Shown: positions 27,967-38,277 of the stretch, one piece after another | Layout: the number at the start of each line of letters is the position of its first letter | How positions within the stretch are numbered: the first letter of the stretch is position 1 | Notes under the pieces: generated by a model | What the model saw: the letters and a program-made list of their open reading frames with translations, nothing else | What the model was told of the DNA's origin: nothing | Databases searched by the model: none | Assembly: GCA_016713405.1 (NCBI GenBank) | Contig: JADJPF010000013.1 | Span: forward strand, 62,001 to 126,000 | Length of the DNA stretch: 64,000 bases | Reading direction: 5' to 3' | From: Blastocatellia bacterium | GTDB taxonomy: Bacteria; Acidobacteriota; Blastocatellia; Chloracidobacteriales; JADJPF01 | Made by a program: the position numbers and the translations under genes

Positions 27967-30579
27967 ATGTATTTTGATGAATTTAAGCATCAGCTTCCAG
28001 ATATAGATCCACAAGAAACCAAAGAATGGTTAGACGCTCTAGAACAAGTAGTTTTAGCCGAAGGTGTTGATCGTGCGCGGTTTTTGATGCGCAAATTGAT
28101 GAAAAAATCCCGCTTAATGCAGGTTGGATTACCACCTCTGGTACAAACACCATATATCAATACTATTTCTCCTGAGCAAGAAACTCCGTTTCCTGGAGAT
28201 GAAAAAATGGAATTGCGCATTCGTCGAATGATTCGATGGAATGCTGCGGTTATGGTATTAAGAGCTAACAAAAATTTTCCTGGCATTGGAGGCCATCTTT
28301 CCACTTATGCTTCATCTGCTAGCTTATATGAAGTTGGTTTTAACCATTTCTTTAAAGGTAAAGATAATGGGGAAAGCGGCGACCAAGTTTTTTATCAAGG
28401 CCATGCAGCACCAGGAATTTATGCCCGTGCATTTTTAGAAGGACGTTTAACAGATGCACATTTGCAAAATTTTCGACGTGAAGTTGGAGGCGCAGGACTT
28501 TGTTCCTATCCACATCCTAGATTAATGCCAGAATTTTGGGAATTCCCTACAGTATCAATGGGACTTGGCCCAATTAATGCAATTTATCAAGCTCGCTTTA
28601 ACCGATATTTGCAAGCTCGTGGTATTAAAGATACTTCTAATTCAAAGGTTTGGGCATTTCTTGGAGATGGTGAAACGGACGAACCAGAAGCACTTGGAGC
28701 TTTGTCTGTTGCTAATCGTGAGGGATTAGACAATTTAGTTTTTGTTGTAAATTGTAATTTACAACGCTTAGATGGCCTAGTACGTGGTAATGGGAAAATT
28801 ATACAAGAACTTGAAGCCGTTTTTCGTGGTGCTGGTTGGAATGTTATTAAAGTTGTTTGGGGGCGGGAATGGGATGATTTACTTGCTCAAGACGTAGATG
28901 GGCTACTGTTAAATCAAATGAATGAAACTTTAGATGGACAATTCCAAAAATATTCTGTTGAACCAGGTTCTTATGTTCGAGAGCATTTCTTTGGAGTAGA
29001 CCCTAGATTACTAAAACTAGTTGAGCATCTAAGCGATGATGAATTATTAAAACTACGTCGTGGAGGTCATGACTACCGCAAGCTTTATGCTGCTTATCAT
29101 GCAGCAGCTAATCATAAGGGCGGGCCAACTGTAATACTTGCTAAAACTGTTAAGGGTTGGACATTAGGAGAAAGTGCTGAAGCACGTAATACTACCCATC
29201 AGACTAAAAAACTTAGCGAAACAGATTTACGCAAATTCCGAGATCGTTTAGAGCTACCAATTCCTGATAGCGAACTAAAAGACCTACCACCTTTTTATCA
29301 TCCTGGAATGCAAAGCGAAGAAATCCAATATTTACTTGAACGCCGCCGTCAACTTAATGGGTCTATACCAAAAAGAGTTGTAAGAGCTAAACCTGTTAGT
29401 TTACCCAAAGCGGATATATATCAAGAATTTTATCAAGAAGTTAAACAAGAAGTTTCTACAACTACAGCTTTTGTAAGAGTATTACGTAAGCTTTTAGATG
29501 ATCCAGAAATTGGAGATAGAATTGTACCAATTATTCCAGATGAGGCTCGTACTTTTGGTATGGATTTTCTATTTAAGAAAATAGGAATTTATGCGGCACT
29601 TGGACAACGTTATGATCCTGTAGATTCAGCATTATTACTTAGCTATAATGAAAAGAAAGATGGTCAATTACTTGAGGAAGGAATTACTGAAGCTGGATCA
29701 GTCGCTTCATTTACTGCTGCTGGAACTGCTTATGCAACGCATGGCGAAAGCATGATTCCTTTCTATATGTTTTACTCAATGTTTGGTTTTCAACGTACTG
29801 GTGATGGAATTTGGGCTTTTGCTGATATGCGTGGGCGTGGGTTTTTAATTGGTGGCACGGCTGGACGTACTACTTTGATGGGTGAAGGCTTGCAACACGA
29901 TGATGGACATAGCCATATTTTAGCTTCTGTTGTTCCTAGCATTCTGACTTATGACCCAGCATTTCATTATGAAATGGCGGTGATTGTTAAAGATGGACTA
30001 AGAAGAATGTATCAAAACCAAGAAGATATTTTCTACTATATCACTGCTTATAATGAAAACTACGCAATGCCCGCAATGCCTGAAGGGGTAGAAGAAGACA
30101 TAATCAAAGGTATTTATTTATTTAGAAAAGGTGATAGCAAGAAGAAAAATAGAGTTCAACTTTTTGGTAGCGGTACAATTCTAAGAGAAGCTATAAAGGC
30201 TGCTGATATTTTAGCTCAAGAACATGATGTTGCTGCTGATGTTTGGAGTGTTACTAGTTACCTAGAACTGCGCCGAGAGGCTTTAGCTACTGAAACTTGG
30301 AATGAAGAAAATAATGATGATCGTAAACCCTATATTACTCAGCTTTTAGAAGTAACCACCGGCCCAGTAATTGCTGCAACTGATTATATGAAAGCTCTAC
30401 CAGATATGATTGCTCGTTGGGTGCCTAATAAATTCCGTAGCCTTGGAACAGATGGTTTTGGGTTAAGTGATACTAGGGAATCCCTAAGAGAGCATTTTCA
30501 CGTAGATGCTAACTCAATTGTTAAAGCAGCCTTGTCTATGTTAAAGCGTAAGTCTGGCCGACAAGCTGCAAAAGGCTAG
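27967..30579 (+). CDS. aceE: Pyruvate dehydrogenase E1 component, homodimeric type
   Basis: AceE decarboxylates pyruvate with thiamine diphosphate and acetylates the E2 lipoyl domain, feeding acetyl-CoA to the TCA cycle. The 870-residue length matches the homodimeric E1. Motifs seen include GHLSTYASSASLYEVGFNHFF (split for length: GHLSTY, then YEVGFNHFF), the TPP-binding GDGETDEPEAL paired with VVNCNLQRLDG, and the C-terminal DGFGLSDTRESLREHF. The start ATG follows GGAG. No E2 (aceF) or E3 gene is next to it; pgi lies downstream behind a terminator, so the complex is assembled from dispersed genes. Confidence 0.97.
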   Translation: MYFDEFKHQLPDIDPQETKEWLDALEQVVLAEGVDRARFLMRKLMKKSRLMQVGLPPLVQTPYINTISPEQETPFPGDEKMELRIRRMIRWNAAVMVLRANKNFPGIGGHLSTYASSASLYEVGFNHFFKGKDNGESGDQVFYQGHAAPGIYARAFLEGRLTDAHLQNFRREVGGAGLCSYPHPRLMPEFWEFPTVSMGLGPINAIYQARFNRYLQARGIKDTSNSKVWAFLGDGETDEPEALGALSVANREGLDNLVFVVNCNLQRLDGLVRGNGKIIQELEAVFRGAGWNVIKVVWGREWDDLLAQDVDGLLLNQMNETLDGQFQKYSVEPGSYVREHFFGVDPRLLKLVEHLSDDELLKLRRGGHDYRKLYAAYHAAANHKGGPTVILAKTVKGWTLGESAEARNTTHQTKKLSETDLRKFRDRLELPIPDSELKDLPPFYHPGMQSEEIQYLLERRRQLNGSIPKRVVRAKPVSLPKADIYQEFYQEVKQEVSTTTAFVRVLRKLLDDPEIGDRIVPIIPDEARTFGMDFLFKKIGIYAALGQRYDPVDSALLLSYNEKKDGQLLEEGITEAGSVASFTAAGTAYATHGESMIPFYMFYSMFGFQRTGDGIWAFADMRGRGFLIGGTAGRTTLMGEGLQHDDGHSHILASVVPSILTYDPAFHYEMAVIVKDGLRRMYQNQEDIFYYITAYNENYAMPAMPEGVEEDIIKGIYLFRKGDSKKKNRVQLFGSGTILREAIKAADILAQEHDVAADVWSVTSYLELRREALATETWNEENNDDRKPYITQLLEVTTGPVIAATDYMKALPDMIARWVPNKFRSLGTDGFGLSDTRESLREHFHVDANSIVKAALSMLKRKSGRQAAKG

Positions 30580-30615
30580 CAAAAATATTTAAGGAAATAG
30601 TAAGTAATGTATTTA

Positions 30616-30650
30616 CCTAGGGCAAATATGCCCTAGGAATTTTAGTTTTA
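30616..30650 (+). terminator. Terminator after aceE
   Basis: CCTAGGGCA (30616-30624) and TGCCCTAGG (30629-30637) form a perfect 9-bp stem with a 4-nt loop, followed by AATTTTAGTTTT. Confidence 0.85.
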
Positions 30651-30666
30651 GAGATAGGAGAAAAGT

Positions 30667-32257
30667 ATGAATTCTTTAGACCTTTGGAATCGCTACCAGC
30701 AATATTTATGTGTATGTCCACCTGTGGGCATCACTGTAGATATTAGTAGAATGAAGTTTTCAGACGCTTTTTTTTGCTGATATGTCAGATAAAATGCAAT
30801 CAGCTTTTGAACAAATGGACAGCTTAGAAAAAGGTAGTATTGCTAATCCTGATGAAGAACGCATGGTTGGTCATTATTGGCTACGAGATGCTCAACTTGC
30901 GCCAACAGAAGATTTACGTGCAGAAATAACAAACACTATTAATGCAATGAAAGATTTTGCTTCTCGTGTTCATAACGGCGATATAAAAACAGAAAAAGGT
31001 GACTTATTTAAGAATATTTTAGTAATTGGTATTGGTGGTTCTGCTTTAGGCCCACAATTTGTTGCTAATGCCTTAACTACTAGGTCAGATAAAATGCGAG
31101 TATTTTTCTTTGATAACACTGATCCAGATGGTATGGACAAAGTATTAGCTAATATTGGAAGTGGTTTAGGCCAAACAATAACAATAGTTATTTCTAAATC
31201 TGGTGGCACAAAAGAAACTCGCAATGGGATGTTAGAAGCTAGAGAAGCTTATAGCAAAGCAGGGTTAAACTTTTCTAAACATGCTGTAGCAGTAACACAA
31301 ACGGGAAGCGAACTTTACAAAGTTGCTACAGGTGATGGATGGATTACTACTTTTCCAATGTGGGATTGGGTTGGAGGTCGTACATCTGAGCTTTCTGCTG
31401 TAGGGTTACTGCCAGCCGTACTTCAGGGATTTGATATTGAAAGTATGTTGACGGGTGCGCGTGAAGTTGATGCAGTAACTAGAGTTAAGGACGTTTATAA
31501 AAATCCTTCTGCACTTTTAGCTTTAATGTGGTATCACGCTGGCAACGGTCGTGGACAAAAAGATATGGTTATTTTGCCTTATAAAGATCGCTTAGAGTTA
31601 TTTAGTCGTTACCTACAACAACTTGTAATGGAATCTTTAGGTAAGCAAAATGATTTGGCTGGAAATGTTGTTAATCAAGGAATTGCAGTTTATGGTAACA
31701 AAGGTTCTACAGATCAACATGCTTATGTTCAACAGCTAAGAGAAGGTGTAAATAACTTTTTTGTTACTTTCCTAGAAGTCTTAAAAGATCGTGATGGTGA
31801 GTCAATAGAAGTTGAAACAGGCGTAACTTCTGGAGATTACTTAAGCGGGTTTTTACAAGGAACAAGACGTGCTTTATTTGAAAACGACCGTGAATCTATA
31901 ACAATTACAGTTGAAACAGTAAATGCTAAAACTATTGGAAAACTACTAGCTTTATATGAAAGAGCCGTAGGATTTTATGGGTTTTTAGTTGGAATTAATG
32001 CTTATCATCAACCAGGTGTTGAAGCAGGTAAAAAGGCAGCAGGGACAGTTATCTCTTTACAACTTAAAGCTTTATCATACTTAAGTGAAAATAAAGGAAC
32101 AGCTTTTACTTTAGATGAAATTGTAAGTGCTATTGGAGCTAGTGAAGATATAGAGACAGTTTATAAGGTTTTAGAGCATGTTTCAGCTAATAATGATCAC
32201 AAAGTAGGGCGCAAAGCAGGGGATACACCCTTTAGTGCTAAGTATTTTGCTAACTAA
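30667..32257 (+). CDS. pgi: Glucose-6-phosphate isomerase (apparent frameshift near the N-terminus)
   Basis: Interconverts glucose-6-phosphate and fructose-6-phosphate. The main frame carries VIGIGGSALGPQF, FDNTDPDGMD, VISKSGGTKETRNG, GGRTSELSAVG and the catalytic region LVGINAYHQPGVEAGK, all typical of PGI. The true start is upstream at ATG 30667 (MNSLDLWNRY), preceded by a purine-rich AGATAGGAG. The two parts are out of frame because of a T8 run at 30768-30775; with seven T the reading is DAFFADMSDKM. The reconstructed length is about 529 residues, with homology across the whole protein. Confidence 0.93.
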
Positions 32258-32300
32258 AAGTTACTAGATTTGGTACTAAACATAAGATAAACAAAAACTG

Positions 32301-32330
32301 ATGGCGGGGTAGTTCCCCGCCATTAATTTT
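32301..32330. terminator. Bidirectional terminator between pgi and a secreted-protein gene
   Basis: ATGGCGGGG (32301-32309) and CCCCGCCAT (32315-32323) form a perfect 9-bp stem with a 5-nt loop. TAATTTTTAT follows on the plus strand. The genes on both sides converge on it. Confidence 0.85.
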
Positions 32331-32334
32331 TATA

Positions 32335-32745
32335 CTAATTTCTTGCACCAGAAACAGGAAGTGTTGTGATAGCAAAACCACCTGGGCTAGAAGGATCTGC
32401 TGTGCTTGTAACAACAATAGCAGTAGCTGTTACGGCTGTGTCAGTTTTAGTGCCACGAATAACAAATGTTAAGTCAGAACCATCTGGGGCTAAACCAGGA
32501 GCTTCCAAAGCTACGCTGATGTTAGCACCTCTTTCGCGGTAAGCTATAGCTAATGCACCTGTAGGAACAGATGCTGTACCTTTGCCTTTATTAGCAAATT
32601 TAAATGGTATTGGTAAAGCACCCATTGGGCTTTGAATAGTAAAAGTCCAATTTCCTTTTAAGGATTTTTGAGCATAAGAAGGCATAACGCTAAATGCCAT
32701 TACAAATAGAGCTAAACAAAACGTACGGAAAAAAATCTTTTTCAT
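32335..32745 (-). CDS. Small secreted protein of unknown function
   Basis: A 136-residue protein with a clear Sec signal peptide: basic MKKIFFR, hydrophobic CLALFVMAFSVM, and a likely cleavage site after PSYA-Q. The mature part is about 110 residues of mostly small and polar residues (GNWTFTIQSPMGALPIPFKF, GTKTDTAVTATAIVV), probably all-beta. It resembles no family I can name. RBS GGAG is upstream on the minus strand. Confidence 0.75.
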   Translation of the reverse strand: MKKIFFRTFCLALFVMAFSVMPSYAQKSLKGNWTFTIQSPMGALPIPFKFANKGKGTASVPTGALAIAYRERGANISVALEAPGLAPDGSDLTFVIRGTKTDTAVTATAIVVTSTADPSSPGGFAITTLPVSGARN

Positions 32746-32989
32746 CTAATTAATTCTCCTAAAATTGTTTTAAAAAAGAAGGTGTGGGCGTGGTGACAAT
32801 CGCCGCGATTTTCACTAATTGTAAAACGACTAAAAGATATGTCAACAGATTTGTTTAATAATTACTTGCTAAACTAGCAGTTAGCAACCATATTCTTAGT
32901 ATTATAAATGTCAAAAGCTATTAAAAACCATTGTTGATAACTGTAAGTAAAGGTCAAGCTTGTGATAAGATTTTTGGAAAAATTTTGTC

Positions 32990-33018
32990 TTGACATTTAA
33001 TCCATAAAAAAGTACAAG
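32990..33018 (+). promoter_or_regulatory. Sigma-70-type promoter for the Ser/Thr kinase gene
   Basis: TTGACA at 32990-32995 matches the -35 consensus perfectly. TACAAG (4 of 6 to TATAAT) starts exactly 17 bp later at 33013. The start codon of the kinase gene is 62 nt downstream of the -10. The rest of 32746-33080 holds no ORF or structure that I can support. Confidence 0.55.
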
Positions 33019-33080
33019 CACAGTTATATTTAACTGCTAAATACCTCCTCACAAAAATAGACTAAAAGGTTTTATAACTA

Positions 33081-34848
33081 ATGAGACTTTGTCCAAAGTG
33101 TAATGCACAGTACAGTAGTGACCAGGCTATTTGTCCAATAGATGCAACTGCATTAGTTGATTCTAGCGGAAAAACTGCTCAAGTGGCTGATCCAATGATT
33201 GGGCGTATGATTGCTGATAAATACCGTGTTGAAAAATTATTAGGGCGCGGAGGAATGGGAGCAGTTTATGAAGGCCAACATTTACTGCTAGATCGACGTG
33301 TAGCTATAAAAGTTTTACAACAAAATATGGCTAATGATGAACAAGCTGCTAGTCGATTTATTCGTGAAGCAAAAGCTAGTGCAAGAATAGAACATTCTAA
33401 TGCTGTAACAATTTATGACTTTGGCGTTTTGCAAGAAGGCAGTGCTTATTTAGTAATGGAATTTATTAAGGGTCGCTCACTACGTCAAGTTTTGATTGAT
33501 AGAGTACCTGTTAGACCAGATCAAATAATTGATTGGATGATTCAAGTTTGTAATGTTGTAGAAGTAGCACACGCACAAGGAATCATACATCGTGATCTTA
33601 AACCAGAAAATGTAATGCTAAAAGAATCTGCTGATGGTTCTTTGATGGTTAAAGTCGTAGATTTTGGGCTAGCTAAAATAACCTCTGATTCAGGTGAAAA
33701 AGCTAGCGTTAATCTAACTAAACCAGGCGAAGTATTAGGTACTCCTCATTATATGGCACCAGAATATTATGAAGGTGAAGTAATAGATAAACGTGCAGAT
33801 GTTTATGCTATTGGAATTATGATTTATGAAATGTTTTGTGGTGATACTCCATTTACTGGGACGGTACAAAGCATTATTGGGGGACATCTTTTAAGGATCC
33901 ACTGCCAATTATTAAATCTAACCCATCCATCCCCCTGTACTAGATGCTGTAGTACAAAAAGCCTTAAAGAAAAAACGAGATGAAAGAATTGCTTCTGCTG
34001 GACAATTAGCACAAGAACTAAAAGATGTTATGCAGGTAGCAAAAGAGATTTTCTTTCAGAAAACAGAAGTTAATTTAGATCCTTTAACTTCAACTGAGAA
34101 ATTGCCAGCTAAAACCCAATCAAACCTAAATTCATCTCCTATTATTGATAGAAATACTGTTTTTCAAACGGAAACAGAACAAATTCTAAAAACAGAAAAA
34201 GTCTTAAACCCTGGTACTAGAGAAACTACTAAAGTAAGTCGAGATGAAGTAATAGTTAATAGTCGTGCTACTCAGCAAATGACTTTAGGCACTATGGCTG
34301 TACCACAAGAAGCAATTGAATCAAATATAAAAAATCCTTTAGTTAACGCCCAAGAACACTTTGCTGATCCTGCTAAAACTACTCCTTCTTTACCAGCAAT
34401 AATGCCTACAAATGAATCTTCTTTTACTTCTGCACCTACTAAAATACAGAGTCCAGTTATAATTCCTGACCAAATGGTAAATAGTGCAAATAGTGAGCTT
34501 AGAAAAACACCTTTCTCTTCTACTTCTGCTCCTACTAGACCACAACTTGATCAAATTCCCATAGTTGCTGCTGAGGAAACAATACTTAATACAGAGATTG
34601 TGCCACCTACTAGAATTAGTCCTGCTGTTAACTCTAAAACTCCAATAGCTAATCCTAGTTTGTCTGTTCCAAAAACTGCCGCAATAACTATTCCTTCAGC
34701 CAATAAATTAGCTTCAAATGTTGAATATGAAAACTTTATGGATGTTTTACTAGCTCTAAAAACACAATTAGTTATTGGCTCAATCATTGTTTTTCTCTTA
34801 GCTATTATGGTGACTCTATTAATTATTTACTACTTTGAACGTATGTAG
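33081..34848 (+). CDS. Transmembrane Ser/Thr protein kinase with N-terminal zinc ribbon (two apparent frameshifts)
   Basis: A Hanks-type kinase. Residues 1-20 carry CPKC and a later CPID resembling a zinc ribbon. The kinase domain (about 45-300) has GRGGMG, Lys77 in VAIKV, HRDLKPEN (from 170), DFGLA (from 194) and APEYYEGE. The frame breaks in a T4 run (33889-33892) and a C5 run (33931-33935). One base added to each restores HLFKDPLPIIKSNPSIPPVL and continues to KALKKKRDERIAS. After the kinase comes a Thr/Pro/Ser-rich linker of about 220 residues, then one C-terminal transmembrane helix (IGSIIVFLLAIMVTLLIIYYF). The phosphotransfer side is therefore cytosolic. A terminator separates it from the downstream Hsp70 operon. 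Confidence 0.9.
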
Positions 34849-34881
34849 ATTTTCTTGTTGCTTTGTTTTGGTAACTCCATA

Positions 34882-34922
34882 TTGATGGTTAGGAAAAATT
34901 TTCCTAACCATCAAATTTTTTT
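34882..34922 (+). terminator. Terminator after the Ser/Thr kinase gene
   Basis: GATGGTTAGGA with its exact complement TCCTAACCATC (within 34884-34912) makes a long stem, followed by AAATTTTTTTC. It separates the kinase transcript from the operon starting at 35000. Confidence 0.85.
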
Positions 34923-34931
34923 CTTGATTTT

Positions 34932-34977
34932 AATTAGTGTATAAATTACACTAATTTTCGTGTGAAAAATACACTAA
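34932..34977 (+). promoter_or_regulatory. Operator-like palindrome array upstream of the ubiquitin-like operon
   Basis: AATTAGTGTA (34932-34941) and TACACTAATT (34947-34956) form a perfect 10-bp inverted repeat with a 5-nt spacer. A third copy of the half-site, TACACTAA, lies at 34970-34977, 22 nt before the Hsp70 start codon. A possible -10 (TATAAA, 34940-34945) is inside the palindrome. Three half-sites overlapping the promoter look like a repressor operator. The binding protein cannot be named. Confidence 0.55.
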
Positions 34978-34999
34978 ATAAACATTAGAGGTAAAAACA

Positions 35000-36498
35000 A
35001 TGCAAAACGGGCAAAAGATGATTGCAATTACAATAGGAAACTCTGAGGCTCGTGCTGCTGTGTATGAAAATGGGCAAGTATGTTTAATTCCTTTGGAAGA
35101 AGGAGAATACTCAATACCTAGTGCAGTTTTACTACATCGGTTAAGAGAAATAGGTAAGTATGCGTATCTTTATTCTGGGACAGATCCAAACTTATTAGTA
35201 ACAAATATTAATAGATTATTAGGGCGAAAATATTCAGAACTTCAGTCAGAAATAGCTAATTTAGCTTTTAGCCTTTCCAATGATAATAATAGAGTGCGTA
35301 TAAATGATTGGATTAACAATAGTTATACTCCAATAGAACTTTATGCAATGTTGCTAAGAAAAATATATAAAGCCGCTGAACAATACTTAAAACAGCCTAT
35401 AAACCAAGCTGTAATTGCTGTTGCTGGTAGTTTTGATGACTTTCAACGTCGTAGTATTAGAAATGCTGCTGAAAGTGTATTTAAGCAAGTAAAATTAATT
35501 AATGAACCTACTGCGGCTGTATTAGCAATGAGTCAAGGCCAACTTGCTACAGGTCAAGAGTTTATGACTGTAGATCTAGGGGCTGGTAAATGTGAAGTAG
35601 CTATAGTTAGTCGTCAAAATAATCAAAAACTGCGAATAAAAGCTATTACTGGAGATACTCGTTTAGGTAGTAATGATATTGATTATTTAATTTTTGACCA
35701 GCTAGCAAAAGATTTTCAAGCTCGTTATCAGCAACCTTTAATAAGTGATTCTCCTATGGCACGCCATGAAGTGTTAATGGCTATAAAGACAGCTAAACAC
35801 GAGTTAAGCATAAATGAAAAAGCAGAAATTAACGTTCCCTTTGTAAATTTTGACTGTTTTGGTCAACCTTTGCATCTGCAAGCTATTATAACAGAGCAAC
35901 AACTAATGCAGCTTTGCGGCAGCTTACTGACTAGGATTAAACAATTAATTAATAGCTGCTTGATGGAAGCTGAACGTCCAAATTTAGATAAGGTGTTTCT
36001 TTTAGGTGGTGGGACAAAACTCCCATTATTGTTAATACTATAACTAATACAGTTAGACAAACACCCATAGTAGCAAGAAATTCTGATGAGTTAGCTGTTA
36101 GAGGAGCAGCACTTTATGGAGCTTATTTACTTGGACAAGCTAGAGTGTTGGGAATTGAGGATGTTACTGCTCATTCTTTAGGTATTACAACTTATACTGG
36201 AACAATGGGTTTTGTCCTAAAACGACAAGCTGTTATTCCAGCACTAAATACAAAAAGATTTTTAACTGTACAAAATAACCAAACTGCTGTGCAAATAGAA
36301 GTCCGTGAAGGTGAAGAACGAACAGCTAATAGCAACAAGTTAATAGGCAAATTTGATTTACCTTTACCCGCAAATTTACCTCGTAATTCTCCTATAGATG
36401 TAACTATTGGTAAAGATGACGACGGAATTATTTTAGTACGCGCTCAAGATTGTGGTAGCGGGAGAGTGCGAGAAATTTCAATTACTTATGATTTATAA
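35000..36498 (+). CDS. Hsp70-family chaperone-like ATPase lacking the C-terminal lid (apparent frameshift)
   Basis: A DnaK/Hsp70-like protein of about 500 residues. The nucleotide-binding domain has a variant phosphate-1 loop (ITIGNSEARAAV), LINEPTAAVLA, phosphate-2 TVDLGAGKCEVAIV and the adenosine motif LLGGGTKLP. The frame breaks in the C3 run at 36022-36024; one extra C gives LPIIVNTITNTVRQTPIVARN and runs on into a beta substrate-binding domain (DVTAHSLGITTY, REGEERTANSNKLIGKFDLPLP). The chain ends there, so the helical lid of DnaK is missing. It is the first gene of the seven-gene operon. A lid-less Hsp70 may act as a substrate or adaptor module rather than a general chaperone; that is inference. 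Confidence 0.85.
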
Positions 36499-36525
36499 AA
36501 GTAAGTTAAATAAGGAGTTAAGATT

Positions 36526-37380
36526 ATGGCTAGACCAATTATGCCAGAAAAATTTTATCGATTTCAAACTACAGAACAATTAATTAGTAAAAAAGTAGTA
36601 ATTATTTGTGACTTGATTAATGATTTAGTAGGGCCACCAGATGGGCCAAAAGAGCAAGATTGCGCTATTCGTATTGATCCAAAAATGGTTGCTACAAATG
36701 GTGGAGTTTGGCAATGGTTCGCCGACCTGGTGACTTTAGGCGAAGGTGCAGCAGAAAATATTTTAACTATTTGGCGGGCTGATAGCCATTCAGCAGAAAA
36801 TGTTGATCATTATCCACACTTAAAAGCTTTTAATCCTCATGCCATTGAAGGTCATCCCGGTTGGGATTGGTCTACGGAATTACAACCTTATGTTGCTTGT
36901 GGAAATTCTCGTGAATATCGAGCAAATCAGTCAATTATGTTGCTACCTGATGGAAATAGTCCTTCACCAATCTTAGATTGGATTAATGACCATACAAACA
37001 ATGCCCCTTATGAACAAGTAGAAGTTTTTTTAGCAGGTGTTTGGACTGATTATATGATTCAGCTAAATGCCCAAGCTCTTACTGCAATGGGCTTTAGAGT
37101 ACGAGTAATTGAGCCTGCTTGTATGTCTCAACATTCAGCTAAACATCATGAAGCTATTCGCCAAATGGCTGCTTATGGACATGCCCAAATTTTTAAGAGT
37201 AATGAATGTTTATCAAATCTAGCTACTGCACTTGGTGTAGAGCCTCGTGCAGATGCTCTAGCCTATTTGGAAAGCTCTAAATATCCATTACTTAGCCGAC
37301 GACACTTAGAACTAGGCCGGAATTTTATTAATACCCAAAATAATGGTGCTTTAGAACAAGCTATGCGTGCTGCTAGATAA
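36526..37380 (+). CDS. Isochorismatase-like fold protein lacking the nucleophilic Cys
   Basis: A 284-residue protein of the cysteine hydrolase/isochorismatase superfamily, with the strand-Asp motif VVIICDLINDLV (Asp29), TIWRADSH and VEVFLAGVWTDYMIQLNA. In active members the last block reads G-x-x-T-D-x-C-V. Here the Cys position is Met177, so classical Cys-based hydrolysis looks lost. Asp29 is kept. There are His-rich and Asp-rich surfaces (SQHSAKHHEAIRQM). It may act as a binding or structural subunit, or use another chemistry. It is second in the operon, 27 nt after the Hsp70 gene, with RBS AAGGAG. Confidence 0.75.
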   Translation: MARPIMPEKFYRFQTTEQLISKKVVIICDLINDLVGPPDGPKEQDCAIRIDPKMVATNGGVWQWFADLVTLGEGAAENILTIWRADSHSAENVDHYPHLKAFNPHAIEGHPGWDWSTELQPYVACGNSREYRANQSIMLLPDGNSPSPILDWINDHTNNAPYEQVEVFLAGVWTDYMIQLNAQALTAMGFRVRVIEPACMSQHSAKHHEAIRQMAAYGHAQIFKSNECLSNLATALGVEPRADALAYLESSKYPLLSRRHLELGRNFINTQNNGALEQAMRAAR

Positions 37381-37407
37381 CTGTTTGTAAATTAAGGTAG
37401 ATACATT

Positions 37408-38244
37408 ATGGATGCTAGGGCAAAAATTGAAGAAATGCTAAAGCGTAAGCGGGAAGGGGCTGATAAAAATAGCAATAAAGCTCCTGAAAATACTAATAAG
37501 ACTCAGCCCAACACAGCCGCTAATGTTCTAACTACAAAAGCTCCGTTTTCAGCACTAGAACGCATTAACGAAATGTTGAAGCAAAAACAAATTGCTTCAA
37601 ATGAAGTAACTCTCATAAACCAAAATAAAGAAAATAGCCAAACATTAGAGCAAAAAACTATTGCAATATTGCCTAATGAGACTAAAGAAAATACTCAACG
37701 TTTAGGCTTATGTCCAAGTTGTGTAGGAGATTTAGCTATCAATGATGGGTTATATGTTTGTATAAAATGCAAAACTTCTTATGTAAGACGTGGAGTAGAT
37801 GCAGATTTAATTAATTGTAAAGATTTGCCTTATGGTTATTGCAAATGTTGTGAGATACATTTTCCACTTGTAAAAACTCCAGGATCAGAAAATTTAATTT
37901 GTTCTATTAGCAGGGAAAAATATCTTTTCTCTGCACAGGGATATTTGCAAGTTAGTGAACTCCCCTTTGGCCTATGTTCTTGCTGTCAAACGCCTAATCC
38001 ACTAGTTGCAAGTGTTGATCGCTCAATACGTTGTATTGTTAGCAATGAAGAATATATACGTAATATTAACGGAACTATAGTGCGTAAGCCTATAGAGATG
38101 AATTTAGCTACAAATAACGACATAGAAGTAGCACTTAATCAAGGAAATGCAGCATTTTACTATGGTGGTTTTATAGGTGGGCAAGAGCCAGAACCACCAC
38201 CAGTTGAAGTTCCAAAACGCCAACGGCGACGTTGGTTTTTATAA
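37408..38244 (+). CDS. Cys-rich multi-module protein of the ubiquitin-like operon
   Basis: A 278-residue protein. Residues 1-100 are a charged, Asn/Gln-rich helical region with two copies of a short helix (KIEEMLKRKRE near the start and RINEMLKQKQI near residue 52). A CPSC...CIKC zinc ribbon follows, then two homologous modules: CKCC ... PLV ... C-SISREKY and CSCC ... PLV ... C-IVSNEEY. The C-terminus is Pro-rich and basic (PKRQRRRWFL). The C-x-C-C ... C pattern recurs in the 89-residue neighbour. Possible roles are adaptor, E3-like treble-clef protein or substrate. None can be proved. It sits directly before the 89-residue gene and the E2-like gene. Confidence 0.6.
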   Translation: MDARAKIEEMLKRKREGADKNSNKAPENTNKTQPNTAANVLTTKAPFSALERINEMLKQKQIASNEVTLINQNKENSQTLEQKTIAILPNETKENTQRLGLCPSCVGDLAINDGLYVCIKCKTSYVRRGVDADLINCKDLPYGYCKCCEIHFPLVKTPGSENLICSISREKYLFSAQGYLQVSELPFGLCSCCQTPNPLVASVDRSIRCIVSNEEYIRNINGTIVRKPIEMNLATNNDIEVALNQGNAAFYYGGFIGGQEPEPPPVEVPKRQRRRWFL

Positions 38245-38277
38245 AAATTATAAAAATTATTAAGGAGAATTTAATTT

